DNA from: UBA10001 sp964349095
Lineage (GTDB): Bacteria; Patescibacteriota; Patescibacteriia; Veblenbacterales; UBA10138
DNA: 5,590 bases
Assembly: GCA_964349095.1 (NCBI GenBank)
Contig: CAYGFD010000029.1
Coordinates: 1 to 5,590 of the forward strand
Reading direction: 5' to 3'
Shown here: positions 1 through 5,478 of the stretch, in pieces
Numbering within the stretch: the first letter of the stretch is position 1
Layout: every line of letters begins with the position of its first letter
Notes under the pieces: generated by a model
The model's input: the letters and a program-made list of their open reading frames with translations, nothing else
What the model was told of the DNA's origin: nothing
Database searches by the model: none
Made by a program: the position numbers and the translations under genes

Positions 1-1625
1 TGTCCATAAACGTGAGTGGGTGTAGCGTGGTCGGCGGTATAGCCATCTCCAAAATCCCACCAGAAATTAATTTCATCACTATTGGGGTCGGCTGAATCAG
101 ACGCCTCAAAAACCAATGGTGTGGCGAGTGAAAATTCATCTGGTAGTTCCCAAACAATTATTGGTGCCTCGTTAATGAGTGAAATAGTATTTTCTGTGCC
201 CGGCGTAATGTTGGTAGACCAAAAATAATTGCCCTGGTTGTCACGCGCCCAACTTGCACCCTCGGGGACTGGTTTTTTATAAGTCAGGCTATCAATTGTT
301 TGTCCGGTAGGGCTGACGATTTTAATCGTTTCACCATCATTATCTAAGGCTAGATTAGTCATTTTTCTAGGCAGAAGAAGTATCTCATCATTTTTTAAAG
401 TGGTATTTATTTTGTGTTGAGATAAGTTGTCTTTTATTAGGTAGTCTTGCAAATTAATTTCTGGCCCGAGGTTTTTTATTTCAATAAATTCATTATCAAA
501 ATCTCCCAGTTTTGGGTTAGGAAAAAGCTCATTAATGACTAACTTTGTTTTAGTAGATGAGGTAGTTTCAGGGTTACTGGTCGTGGAGGCCGCTTCTTCA
601 CTAGCGGGATTATTTTTATTATCAGGGCTAGGAATCGCTTTACCAAAATCAGTAGCGTCGTAATTATTATCTAAGCCGTCGGGTAGCCGAGCTAACGAGA
701 ACGGGTCGGCAACCGTTATAGCATTGTCGTCTATATTACCATCGTCCCAATTACCATAGGTCACTTGATCGATAATTTTGTCTTGATATTTTAATGTCAG
801 TATATCGCCAGTATTGTTCAAATTACCTTTGGGCGAATAAATAGTGTAGTAGCGATGACTGCCATCAATAAAGCCAGTCAAAGGGGTGACCGCGCCACTG
901 CCATCTGACAATAATAAATTGTTTAAGTTGATTGTATTTCCAGAGCGGTTAAAAAGTTCGACCCATTCACTGCCCCCGTCAATTGGGTCAATAACCAATT
1001 CATTAATTATAACTTCACCAACAGCTACCAAATCTTTATTGCTAGGTTGATAAACAGAGCCTTCAGAAGTATTTGTTATGGTTGGGGGTGAAGTATTAGC
1101 TTGATCATTTGCTTGTTTAGGTGTCCCTGTTGAATTGGCGCTATTTACCCAAGCACCGTTTACAAGGGACATCGTTTGTTTAGAAGTATTGTCGCCCGCT
1201 GACCAGCCCGAGGAGTTATCAAGCTGATTGATCGTATTACCGTCAGCATCTTTTAAGGTTAAATATTCTCCACTATTACCTAAAGCGCCGACATAAATTT
1301 GATTTGCCTCAACGCCGGGGACCGTATCATCGCTAGTTCTTTCTAAAAGAAAAAAACCGCTAGCATTTATTGTCCCTTGTAAAACAATATTTGGAGTTCC
1401 ATCGACGGCCGTCAATGTCCAGCCATTAATATCTACATCTTGATTGGTGGAATTAAATAATTCAATCCATTCAGCATTTGCAGAATCAACCGTGCCCATC
1501 CACGCTATCTCATTTATTACTACCGAGCCGGCCGCGCCAACATTGACGGGTAAAACAAAGCCGCCCACGGCGGTGAGTAGTATATAAATTAATTTATTGA
1601 AAAGTGGTTTATTTTGGTTTAACAT
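1..1625 (-). CDS. Secreted lamin-tail-domain (LTD) and PKD protein, C-terminus cut by window edge
   Basis: My reading of the minus strand gives 541 uninterrupted codons from an ATG at 1625-1623; no stop is reached before the left edge, so the gene is partial. The N-terminus looks like a signal peptide: lysines at 6 and 11, a hydrophobic core from about 12 to 29, and a likely cleavage near GAA at 30-32. Three lamin-tail-like repeats follow, each opening with a VxINE motif (about residues 35-39, 205-209, 363-366) and a later EWIELFN, EWVELFN or EFIEIKN strand. Ser/Thr/Asn-rich linkers separate them (about 175-200 and 338-360). The last visible module is a PKD domain from about 485, with WDFGDG at 523-528 followed by PTHVY. 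LTD and PKD modules are Ig-like folds common in exported proteins, often beside nuclease or adhesion domains; the missing C-terminus would decide the role. Surface adhesion or a secreted enzyme is an inference. No Shine-Dalgarno precedes the ATG. Confidence 0.9.
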   Translation of the reverse strand, partial: MLNQNKPLFNKLIYILLTAVGGFVLPVNVGAAGSVVINEIAWMGTVDSANAEWIELFNSTNQDVDINGWTLTAVDGTPNIVLQGTINASGFFLLERTSDDTVPGVEANQIYVGALGNSGEYLTLKDADGNTINQLDNSSGWSAGDNTSKQTMSLVNGAWVNSANSTGTPKQANDQANTSPPTITNTSEGSVYQPSNKDLVAVGEVIINELVIDPIDGGSEWVELFNRSGNTINLNNLLLSDGSGAVTPLTGFIDGSHRYYTIYSPKGNLNNTGDILTLKYQDKIIDQVTYGNWDDGNIDDNAITVADPFSLARLPDGLDNNYDATDFGKAIPSPDNKNNPASEEAASTTSNPETTSSTKTKLVINELFPNPKLGDFDNEFIEIKNLGPEINLQDYLIKDNLSQHKINTTLKNDEILLLPRKMTNLALDNDGETIKIVSPTGQTIDSLTYKKPVPEGASWARDNQGNYFWSTNITPGTENTISLINEAPIIVWELPDEFSLATPLVFEASDSADPNSDEINFWWDFGDGYTADHATPTHVYG

Positions 1626-1638
1626 TTTTACATTATTT

Positions 1639-1668
1639 ATTATAAAATATAACAAAATACTTTGACAA
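1639..1668 (-). promoter_or_regulatory. Promoter of the LTD/PKD gene, nearly leaderless
   Basis: On the minus strand a TTGTCA (-35; 5 of 6 consensus) lies at 1668-1663 and a perfect TATAAT (-10) at 1644-1639, 18 bases apart. Transcription would begin near 1632, only about 7 bases before the ATG at 1625. That leaves no room for a ribosome binding site and suggests leaderless or nearly leaderless translation. Start-site position is inferred, not seen. Confidence 0.6.
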
Positions 1669-1679
1669 TATGCTAGAAT
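1662..1679 (+). promoter_or_regulatory. Probable promoter of tRNA-Leu
   Basis: An extended -10 element, TG-C-TAGAAT, lies at 1671-1679 and would start transcription near 1686, about 28 bases before the tRNA. A perfect TTGACA at 1662-1667 is too close to act as its -35. It would instead fit a weak -10 (TAAATA, 1685-1690) at 17-base spacing. Either reading gives a plus-strand promoter for the tRNA. The TTGACAA word overlaps the -35 of the divergent minus-strand gene. Confidence 0.5.
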
Positions 1680-1713
1680 GGAAGTAAATATTACTGGTAA
1701 AATTTATAGAAAT

Positions 1714-1899
1714 GCCGGGGTGGCGAAATTGGTACACGCACTAGCTTCAGGAGCTAGCGGGAGCAATCCCATGGAGGTTCGAGNNNNNNNNNNNNNNNNN
1801 NNNNNNNNNNNNNNNNNNNNNNNNNNNNNNNNNNNNNNNNNNNNNNNNNNNNNNNNNNNNNNNNNNNNNNNNNNNNNNNNNNNCCTCTCCCCGGCACCA
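1714..1899 (+). tRNA. tRNA-Leu (anticodon CAG), interrupted by a 100-N assembly gap in the T-loop
   Basis: The 5' part (1714-1783) has acceptor strand GCCGGGG, D-arm GCG/CGC, an anticodon stem CTAGC/GCTAG with loop TTCAGGA (anticodon CAG at 1748-1750), and a long class II variable arm GGGA/TCCC (1759-1770), as expected for tRNA-Leu. The T-stem GGAGG and loop TTCGAG then run into Ns at 1784-1883. After the gap, CCTCT (1884-1888) completes the T-stem with one G-U pair. CCCCGGC (1889-1895) pairs perfectly with the 5' acceptor strand, and A-CCA follows, so CCA is encoded. Only one base (position 60, normally T) is missing from an otherwise complete tRNA of about 87 bases. The halves therefore belong together and the N run is probably a placeholder, not real length. 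The product reads CUG leucine codons. Confidence 0.93.
1784..1883. other. Assembly gap, exactly 100 N
   Basis: The run of 100 Ns is the conventional length for a scaffold gap of unknown size. The flanking tRNA halves fit with one base missing, so the true distance is probably about one base. An inserted sequence such as an intron or integrated element in part of the population cannot be excluded from this sequence alone. Confidence 0.95.
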
Positions 1900-1908
1900 C
1901 AATTACGG

Positions 1909-1936
1909 CAGGCAAATCGATTGCCTGATTTTTTTT
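1909..1936 (+). terminator. Rho-independent terminator after tRNA-Leu
   Basis: A perfect 7-bp stem, CAGGCAA (1909-1915) with TTGCCTG (1921-1927), encloses the loop ATCGA. It is followed by A and eight consecutive Ts (1929-1936). It starts 10 bases after the CCA end, so it terminates the tRNA transcript. Its 3' arm overlaps the putative -35 of the next gene. Confidence 0.85.
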
Positions 1937-1949
1937 ACTCGGGCATAAT
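1921..1949 (+). promoter_or_regulatory. Promoter of the amidase-CYTH unit, overlapping the terminator
   Basis: TTGCCT at 1921-1926 (4 of 6 -35 matches) and CATAAT at 1944-1949 (5 of 6 -10 matches) are 17 bases apart. Transcription would start near 1955, about 5 bases before the ATG at 1960, so the mRNA would be nearly leaderless. A terminator directly upstream makes a fresh promoter here necessary, which supports the call. Confidence 0.5.
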
Positions 1950-1959
1950 AAATAGGTAA

Positions 1960-2724
1960 ATGAAAAAGTATATTTTAATTAGCGTTAGCTGCCTACTCGG
2001 TGTTTCGTTATCTATTGTTGCGCCCAGAACGTTAGCTAATATGGCTAGTTTTTTTAGCCAATCAGAAATAGGTTTTGAAGAATCAAATATTAATGATGAA
2101 GCTAACCATCCTTTGTCTTGGCTAGAAACCTGGCAGCGACCACAGGGGCCGTTGCGTGTTGGTATACAAGTTGGTCATTGGAAAAATAGCGAAGTGCCAC
2201 AGGAGCTTGAGGGGCTCAAGAAAAATGGCGGTGGGGCAACAGGTGGTGGTCAGACAGAATGGGGGGTTGCTTTAACAATTGCCAATATTGCCGCAGAGAA
2301 ATTGGCTGATAAAAATATTGTGGTGGATGTTTTACCAGCTACTATACCGCCGGCTTATTATGCTGACGCTTTTATTTCTATTCATGCCGATGGTAACACC
2401 AGTAGTGCGGTATCGGGATTTAAGATTGCCAGTCCGCGTAGAGATTATTCGGAAAAGTCCAAAATTTTGGAGGAGTTATTATATGATAATTACGAGGAAG
2501 CAACAGGTCTCGATCGTGATCCTAGTATTACCGATCGTATGCGGGGGTACTATGCCTTTAATTGGTTAAAGTATGAACACGCAATTCATCCCATGACCCC
2601 AGCGGTTATTTTGGAAACAGGATTTCTTACTAATCGTAATGATCAAAGATTACTGATCAATAAACCAGAAGTTCCGGCACAGGCAATAGTGGACACGGTG
2701 ACGCAATTTTTGGGTGTAGAATAA
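1960..2724 (+). CDS. Secreted N-acetylmuramoyl-L-alanine amidase (Amidase_3 family)
   Basis: This enzyme is predicted to cleave the amide bond between N-acetylmuramic acid and L-alanine in peptidoglycan, outside the membrane. The 254-residue protein has a signal peptide (K2, K3, hydrophobic core about 4-20, possible cleavage after TLA at 24-26). A linker and the catalytic domain (about 65-254) follow. Expected zinc ligands are visible: H73 in VGIQVGHW, E100 in GGGQTEWGVAL and H142 in FISIHADG. The likely catalytic glutamate is E219 in ILETGFLTNRNDQRLL. The segment between E100 and H142 is shortened: the usual TR..D and R...AN block is replaced by LPATIPPAYYADAF (125-138). No SH3b, LysM or other wall-binding domain is present. 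The ATG sits directly after the signal-peptide-sized start with no good Shine-Dalgarno (only AGG 3 bases upstream). It is followed 2 bases later by the CYTH gene, so the two are probably cotranscribed. Family assignment is firm; substrate in this organism is inferred. Confidence 0.92.
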   Translation: MKKYILISVSCLLGVSLSIVAPRTLANMASFFSQSEIGFEESNINDEANHPLSWLETWQRPQGPLRVGIQVGHWKNSEVPQELEGLKKNGGGATGGGQTEWGVALTIANIAAEKLADKNIVVDVLPATIPPAYYADAFISIHADGNTSSAVSGFKIASPRRDYSEKSKILEELLYDNYEEATGLDRDPSITDRMRGYYAFNWLKYEHAIHPMTPAVILETGFLTNRNDQRLLINKPEVPAQAIVDTVTQFLGVE

Positions 2725-2726
2725 AT

Positions 2727-3299
2727 ATGCAAATTGAATACGAAGCAAAGTTCTTAAATATAAATATAGAGGAAGTTAGAGCTAAACTTAAAAATATCGG
2801 GGCGCAACTAGTGCGACCGGAATTTTTGATGAGGAGAGTAGTTTTTGAAACTCCTTCTAAAATTGAAAATGCTTGGTTAAGAGTGCGAGATGAAGGCGAT
2901 AAAATAACAATGAGTTTAAAGATTGATGGGGGTGAAAAAATACACGATCAAAAAGAAAGCCAAATAATGATTAGTGATTTTACCGCTGGGTGTAAATTTT
3001 TAGAAAGCATTGGCGCTCGGAAAACGGCTTATCAAGAAAATAAAAGAGAGGTATGGAAGCAGAGCGGTGTTGAATTTGATATTGATACTTGGCCTGGGTT
3101 AAATACATTTTTAGAAATAGAGGGTGTTAGTGAAGAAGTAGTTAAAAAAGCGGCTAGTGAGTTAGGTTTTGATTGGTCGGGTGCTGTTTTTGGGAGTGTC
3201 GGCAGGCTTTATATAAAAGAGCTCGGTATTAATATTGATGAGGCCGGTAGCGAAATACCGGAAATAACTTTTACTAATCCACCAGTATTAAAAAAGTAG
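2727..3299 (+). CDS. CYTH-domain triphosphate tunnel metalloenzyme (CyaB/ThTPase-like)
   Basis: The protein (190 residues) carries the CYTH signature ExExK at its start: E4, E6, K8 in IEYEAKF. Other charged tunnel positions follow in the usual order: R52 and R54 in WLRVRDEGD, K65 in MSLK, K106/R107 in NKREVW, D118/D120 in FDIDTWPGL, and E130/E132 in FLEIEG. Family members bind triphosphates with divalent metal inside a beta-barrel. They include class IV adenylate cyclase, thiamine triphosphatase and inorganic triphosphatase. The TWPGL and FLEIEG segments resemble the CyaB-like branch, but cyclase versus phosphatase activity cannot be told from sequence. There is no signal peptide, so it is cytoplasmic, unlike the exported amidase whose stop lies 2 bases upstream. 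A 20-residue tail after about 170 lies outside the core fold. No Shine-Dalgarno is visible, so translational coupling with the amidase is plausible. Confidence 0.9.
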   Translation: MQIEYEAKFLNINIEEVRAKLKNIGAQLVRPEFLMRRVVFETPSKIENAWLRVRDEGDKITMSLKIDGGEKIHDQKESQIMISDFTAGCKFLESIGARKTAYQENKREVWKQSGVEFDIDTWPGLNTFLEIEGVSEEVVKKAASELGFDWSGAVFGSVGRLYIKELGINIDEAGSEIPEITFTNPPVLKK

Positions 3300-3301
3300 T
3301 A

Positions 3302-3329
3302 TTGGTTTAATTCCGCCGAGTGATATAAT
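3302..3329 (+). promoter_or_regulatory. Promoter of the membrane protein / DUF1653 unit
   Basis: A perfect extended -10, TGA-TATAAT with TG at 3321-3322, lies at 3321-3329. A weak -35 (TTGGTT, 3302-3307; 3 of 6) lies 16 bases upstream. Transcription would start near 3336, giving a leader of about 22 bases that is T-rich and lacks a Shine-Dalgarno. No terminator separates it from the CYTH gene, so some read-through from upstream is possible. Confidence 0.6.
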
Positions 3330-3357
3330 TTAATTAGTTTGTTATTAACTTTTTCTT

Positions 3358-4962
3358 ATGACACAGCTTGATGATTATATATCAAAGGCTCGCGTTGCCG
3401 GCCTTGATGACGATGCAATAAAAAATGAATTAAGAAAAGCGGGATGGGACGAAGCAACTATCTCCGCTAATTTTCAATTACCGCAAAGCATGCCATCAGT
3501 GGCTACTGGTTCCATGCCAGAAAGTCTACCCGCCCAGTTTCGTGAGCACTTCACTAGGCCGAGCATTTGGAGAAAGATTAAGATTCCAGTTATTTCTGCC
3601 TGTTTATTAGTCGCTGTTGGTGCAGGAGCTTATTTTGGATATAACTATTATTTTAATTCAAACAGCAACCTACTAGCCGAAGCTTTACAAAAAACTTTCA
3701 CTGCTAATAGTGGGCACATGTCTTTTCAAATGTCTGTGGCAGATAAAATTGAAAAAGGCGATGATATGAATGATTTGTCGCAAATTTTCGGCGATAATTT
3801 AGCCGTCAATATTAAAGGAGATGCTGACTATAAGCTAAGTACACAAAAGACCATGGATGTTGATGGTGATTTTGAGGCGTCGTTTAATGTGGGTGGCTTT
3901 AATGTCGGTGTGAATGTATCTGTGAAAGTTATTGGTGAAGATACCTATGTGCACCTAGGTGACAATCCTTTACTGCAAATGTTTACTGGCCTAGATAGTA
4001 GTGAGTCTTCTAAATGGTTTAAATTGAATACTAAAGAACTCGAAGCTATGGCTGAGGAAGGCGGCGAGTTACCCGCCAATGAATCAGCTATAAATAAAGT
4101 ACAGAATTTATTTCAAAAAGGTGAGTTTATTTCATTGGGAAAAAATTTGGGTAGTGAAAAAATTGACGACATAAACACGACCCATTACCAATTGATAATT
4201 AATAAGGATAATTTAAAGAAAACTATAGGCGAAACAGTTGAACTGTTTGCTACTGAATCTGGTGCGCCAAGCGGTGAAGCGCAAGAAGCAGTTCAAATCG
4301 TTAGTTTATTTATTGATAAAGCAGACTTGACTGCTGATATTTGGATATCAAGCGATAAATATGTTCGCAAATTAGTTTATGATTTTAAATTACCATCACT
4401 AACACAAGTTACGGAAATTTATGACGAGACCTATGGTGACGTCGAGGAGCCAGATTTTGAAAAAGCGTTACCAAAAATTAAATCTGCCATTGATCAGTCG
4501 TCTAATACTTTTGTAATCAAGTTTACTGGCAATTATTCTGATTTTGGTAAAGCGGTTGATATTGAGGCGCCGAAGGATTTCGTTGACCTTCTGAATGATT
4601 TGGAACAGTCTAGGAGTAAAGCTCGTGATGCTAAACGCGTATCCGATATAAAGCAAATTCAGACTGCATTGGAATTATATTTTGGTGATAATATAAAATA
4701 TCCAGTCGGAAATAATTTAATATTAGGCGGCGCGTCGGCTAGTAGTTTTTTTGGAGATGGTTTTAAGGCGGTAGGTCTATCTGTTGGAATGCCAAATACT
4801 TATATGAATAAAATTCCATCTAACCCCACACCCGGTGGGTCTGACTATATTTACACGCAGACGGATAATGGAAAATCTTATACTATTAATTTTACATTAG
4901 AGAACGATACCGCCGGAATAAATGCTGGTAGCCATACGGCCTCACCAGATGGAATTAAATAG
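3358..4962 (+). CDS. Single-pass membrane protein with UBA-like N-terminus, extracellular beta-rich domain and pseudopilin-like C-terminal head
   Basis: The function is not known. The 534-residue protein divides into four parts. Residues 1-40 form a small helical module with LDDYISKARVAGL and LRKAGWDEATI, a UBA-like pattern I associate with CPR membrane proteins. A basic stretch (about 67-75) and a hydrophobic segment (about 76-97) give one transmembrane helix, so the long C-terminal part should be outside. Residues about 104-415 are acidic and strand-rich, with phrases such as ADYKLSTQKTMDVDG and GEDTYVHLGDNPLL. They resemble lipoproteins of the LppX/LprG type or similar lipid-binding folds, but weakly. 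Residues about 419-520 match the globular head of type II/IV pseudopilins: SKARDAKRVSDIKQIQTAL, a YFGDNIKYP turn, MNKIPSNPTPGG, and YTINFTLEND near the end. The prepilin N-terminal FTLIE helix is absent, so the head is fused to an unrelated anchor. The ATG has no Shine-Dalgarno; DUF1653 starts 2 bases after the stop. Confidence 0.82.
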   Translation: MTQLDDYISKARVAGLDDDAIKNELRKAGWDEATISANFQLPQSMPSVATGSMPESLPAQFREHFTRPSIWRKIKIPVISACLLVAVGAGAYFGYNYYFNSNSNLLAEALQKTFTANSGHMSFQMSVADKIEKGDDMNDLSQIFGDNLAVNIKGDADYKLSTQKTMDVDGDFEASFNVGGFNVGVNVSVKVIGEDTYVHLGDNPLLQMFTGLDSSESSKWFKLNTKELEAMAEEGGELPANESAINKVQNLFQKGEFISLGKNLGSEKIDDINTTHYQLIINKDNLKKTIGETVELFATESGAPSGEAQEAVQIVSLFIDKADLTADIWISSDKYVRKLVYDFKLPSLTQVTEIYDETYGDVEEPDFEKALPKIKSAIDQSSNTFVIKFTGNYSDFGKAVDIEAPKDFVDLLNDLEQSRSKARDAKRVSDIKQIQTALELYFGDNIKYPVGNNLILGGASASSFFGDGFKAVGLSVGMPNTYMNKIPSNPTPGGSDYIYTQTDNGKSYTINFTLENDTAGINAGSHTASPDGIK

Positions 4963-4964
4963 AC

Positions 4965-5186
4965 ATGGATATTAGAATTGGTAAGTACCAACACTTTAAG
5001 GGTGATATAGTTGAAGTCATTGGAACGGCGCTTCATAGTGAATCTATGGAGGAGTTTGTTGTATATAGACATATCACTGGAAAAAGAATGAATGAGATGC
5101 ATTATTGGGTTAGACCAATTAAAATGTTTAATGAAAATGTTGAGGTAGACGGCAAGTCAGTTCCGCGTTTTAAATTTATTGAGTAA
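4965..5186 (+). CDS. DUF1653 domain protein
   Basis: The 73-residue protein covers a whole DUF1653 domain. Diagnostic stretches are YQHFKGDIVEVIG (8-20), HSESMEEFVVYR (24-35), WVRPIKMFNE (48-57) and VPRFKFI (66-72). DUF1653 proteins are small, stand-alone, cytoplasmic and of unknown biochemical role; I assign no function. The gene begins 2 bases after the stop of the membrane protein and lacks a clear Shine-Dalgarno, so it is probably cotranscribed and perhaps translationally coupled. The stop TAA (5184-5186) is followed in the same frame by 31 more sense codons up to a TAG at 5280-5282. The domain is already complete at the TAA, so I keep the shorter product. Confidence 0.87.
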   Translation: MDIRIGKYQHFKGDIVEVIGTALHSESMEEFVVYRHITGKRMNEMHYWVRPIKMFNENVEVDGKSVPRFKFIE

Positions 5187-5365
5187 TTAAATAGAATACA
5201 ACAACAATTAGATCGCTTGATTGGAAAACCAATCTCTGGAAGTGACCTAGTTGGTCAAAATGAACAATCCTACATGATTTAGCAATGGTGGGAGAGAGCT
5301 ATCCCGCACCAGAGCGGATGTCGCAAACTGAAAGCACCACCCTTGTAGGGAAATTTACTTCATAA
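5187..5365 (+). other. Coding-like stretches in two frames, possible relic or chance
   Basis: Directly after the DUF1653 stop, the same frame stays open for 31 codons to a TAG at 5280-5282 and reads like ordinary protein (IQQQLDRLIGKPISGSDL, then QNEQSYMI). In another frame an ATG at 5285 opens 26 codons to a TAA at 5363-5365 (MVGESYPAPERMSQTE onward). Together they could be a C-terminal extension lost through a stop and a frameshift, or two tiny peptides. Neither has a ribosome binding site or a recognised family. Open stretches this short are expected by chance, so confidence is low, and the structured-RNA reading competes with it. Confidence 0.2.
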
Positions 5366-5379
5366 TGACGTTGTGTTCT
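5193..5379 (+). ncRNA. Candidate structured RNA or 3' UTR structure of unknown family
   Basis: A possible closing stem pairs 5193-5202 with 5370-5379 (AGAATACAAC with GTTGTGTTCT, one G-U). Inside it are a GATTGG-AAAA-CCAATC hairpin (5219-5234), TGACC/GGTCA (5243-5257), a longer-range stem CCTACA/TGTAGG (5269-5274 with 5344-5349), and an imperfect hairpin TGGTG/CACCA (5286-5311). CTCTGG (5234-5239) can alternatively pair with CCAGAG (5309-5314). Positions 5283-5350 are 57% G+C (39 of 68), clearly richer than the flanking genes, and a strong terminator follows immediately. I compared it by eye with SRP RNA, RNase P RNA, tmRNA, T-box and common riboswitches and saw no match. No convincing promoter precedes it, so it may be the 3' end of the DUF1653 transcript. 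Individual stems are short and some would arise by chance. The competing reading, decayed coding sequence, is listed separately. Confidence 0.33.
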
Positions 5380-5382
5380 TAG

Positions 5383-5421
5383 GCGGTGGGTCAAAATAAT
5401 CTGACCCACCGCTTTTCCTTT
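5383..5421 (+). terminator. Strong rho-independent terminator
   Basis: A perfect 11-bp stem, GCGGTGGGTCA (5383-5393) with TGACCCACCGC (5402-5412), has an 8-base loop and is followed by TTTTCCTTT. It ends transcription of the membrane protein/DUF1653 unit and the structured stretch after it. The tail is interrupted by CC but the stem is unusually stable. Confidence 0.92.
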
Positions 5422-5424
5422 ATC

Positions 5425-5452
5425 TTGACTTTAGATAAATTTTTGTTAACAT
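5425..5452 (+). promoter_or_regulatory. Candidate promoter for the hairpin and downstream tRNA
   Basis: TTGACT (5425-5430; 5 of 6 for -35) and TAACAT (5447-5452; 4 of 6 for -10) are 16 bases apart, and a TG at 5444-5445 makes an extended -10. Transcription would begin near 5459. It lies directly after a strong terminator and before a tRNA, where a promoter is needed. Confidence 0.5.
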
Positions 5453-5478
5453 GTGAAAACTGTTTAATAAATTAACGG

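Noticed and set aside
1678..1959. Open frame of 93 codons across the tRNA and the N run
   Set aside because: It is an artefact of reading through tRNA-Leu, 100 Ns and the terminator; the tRNA fold explains the sequence fully.
2279..2569. Alternative-frame open reading frame within the amidase gene
   Set aside because: It lies entirely inside a gene with intact catalytic motifs and has no recognisable domain or start signal.
4468..5102. Two minus-strand open frames opposite the membrane protein and DUF1653 genes
   Set aside because: Both are antisense shadows of well-supported plus-strand genes with no family resemblance.
1..5186. UGA recoding as in Gracilibacteria or Absconditabacteria
   Set aside because: All long frames read through without in-frame TGA, so the standard code suffices here.
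5193..5412. T-box leader, because of AGAGAGC and GGTGG words before a terminator
   Set aside because: The conserved antiterminator word with TGGxACCGCG is missing and no aminoacyl-tRNA synthetase or amino acid gene follows; the next element is a tRNA.
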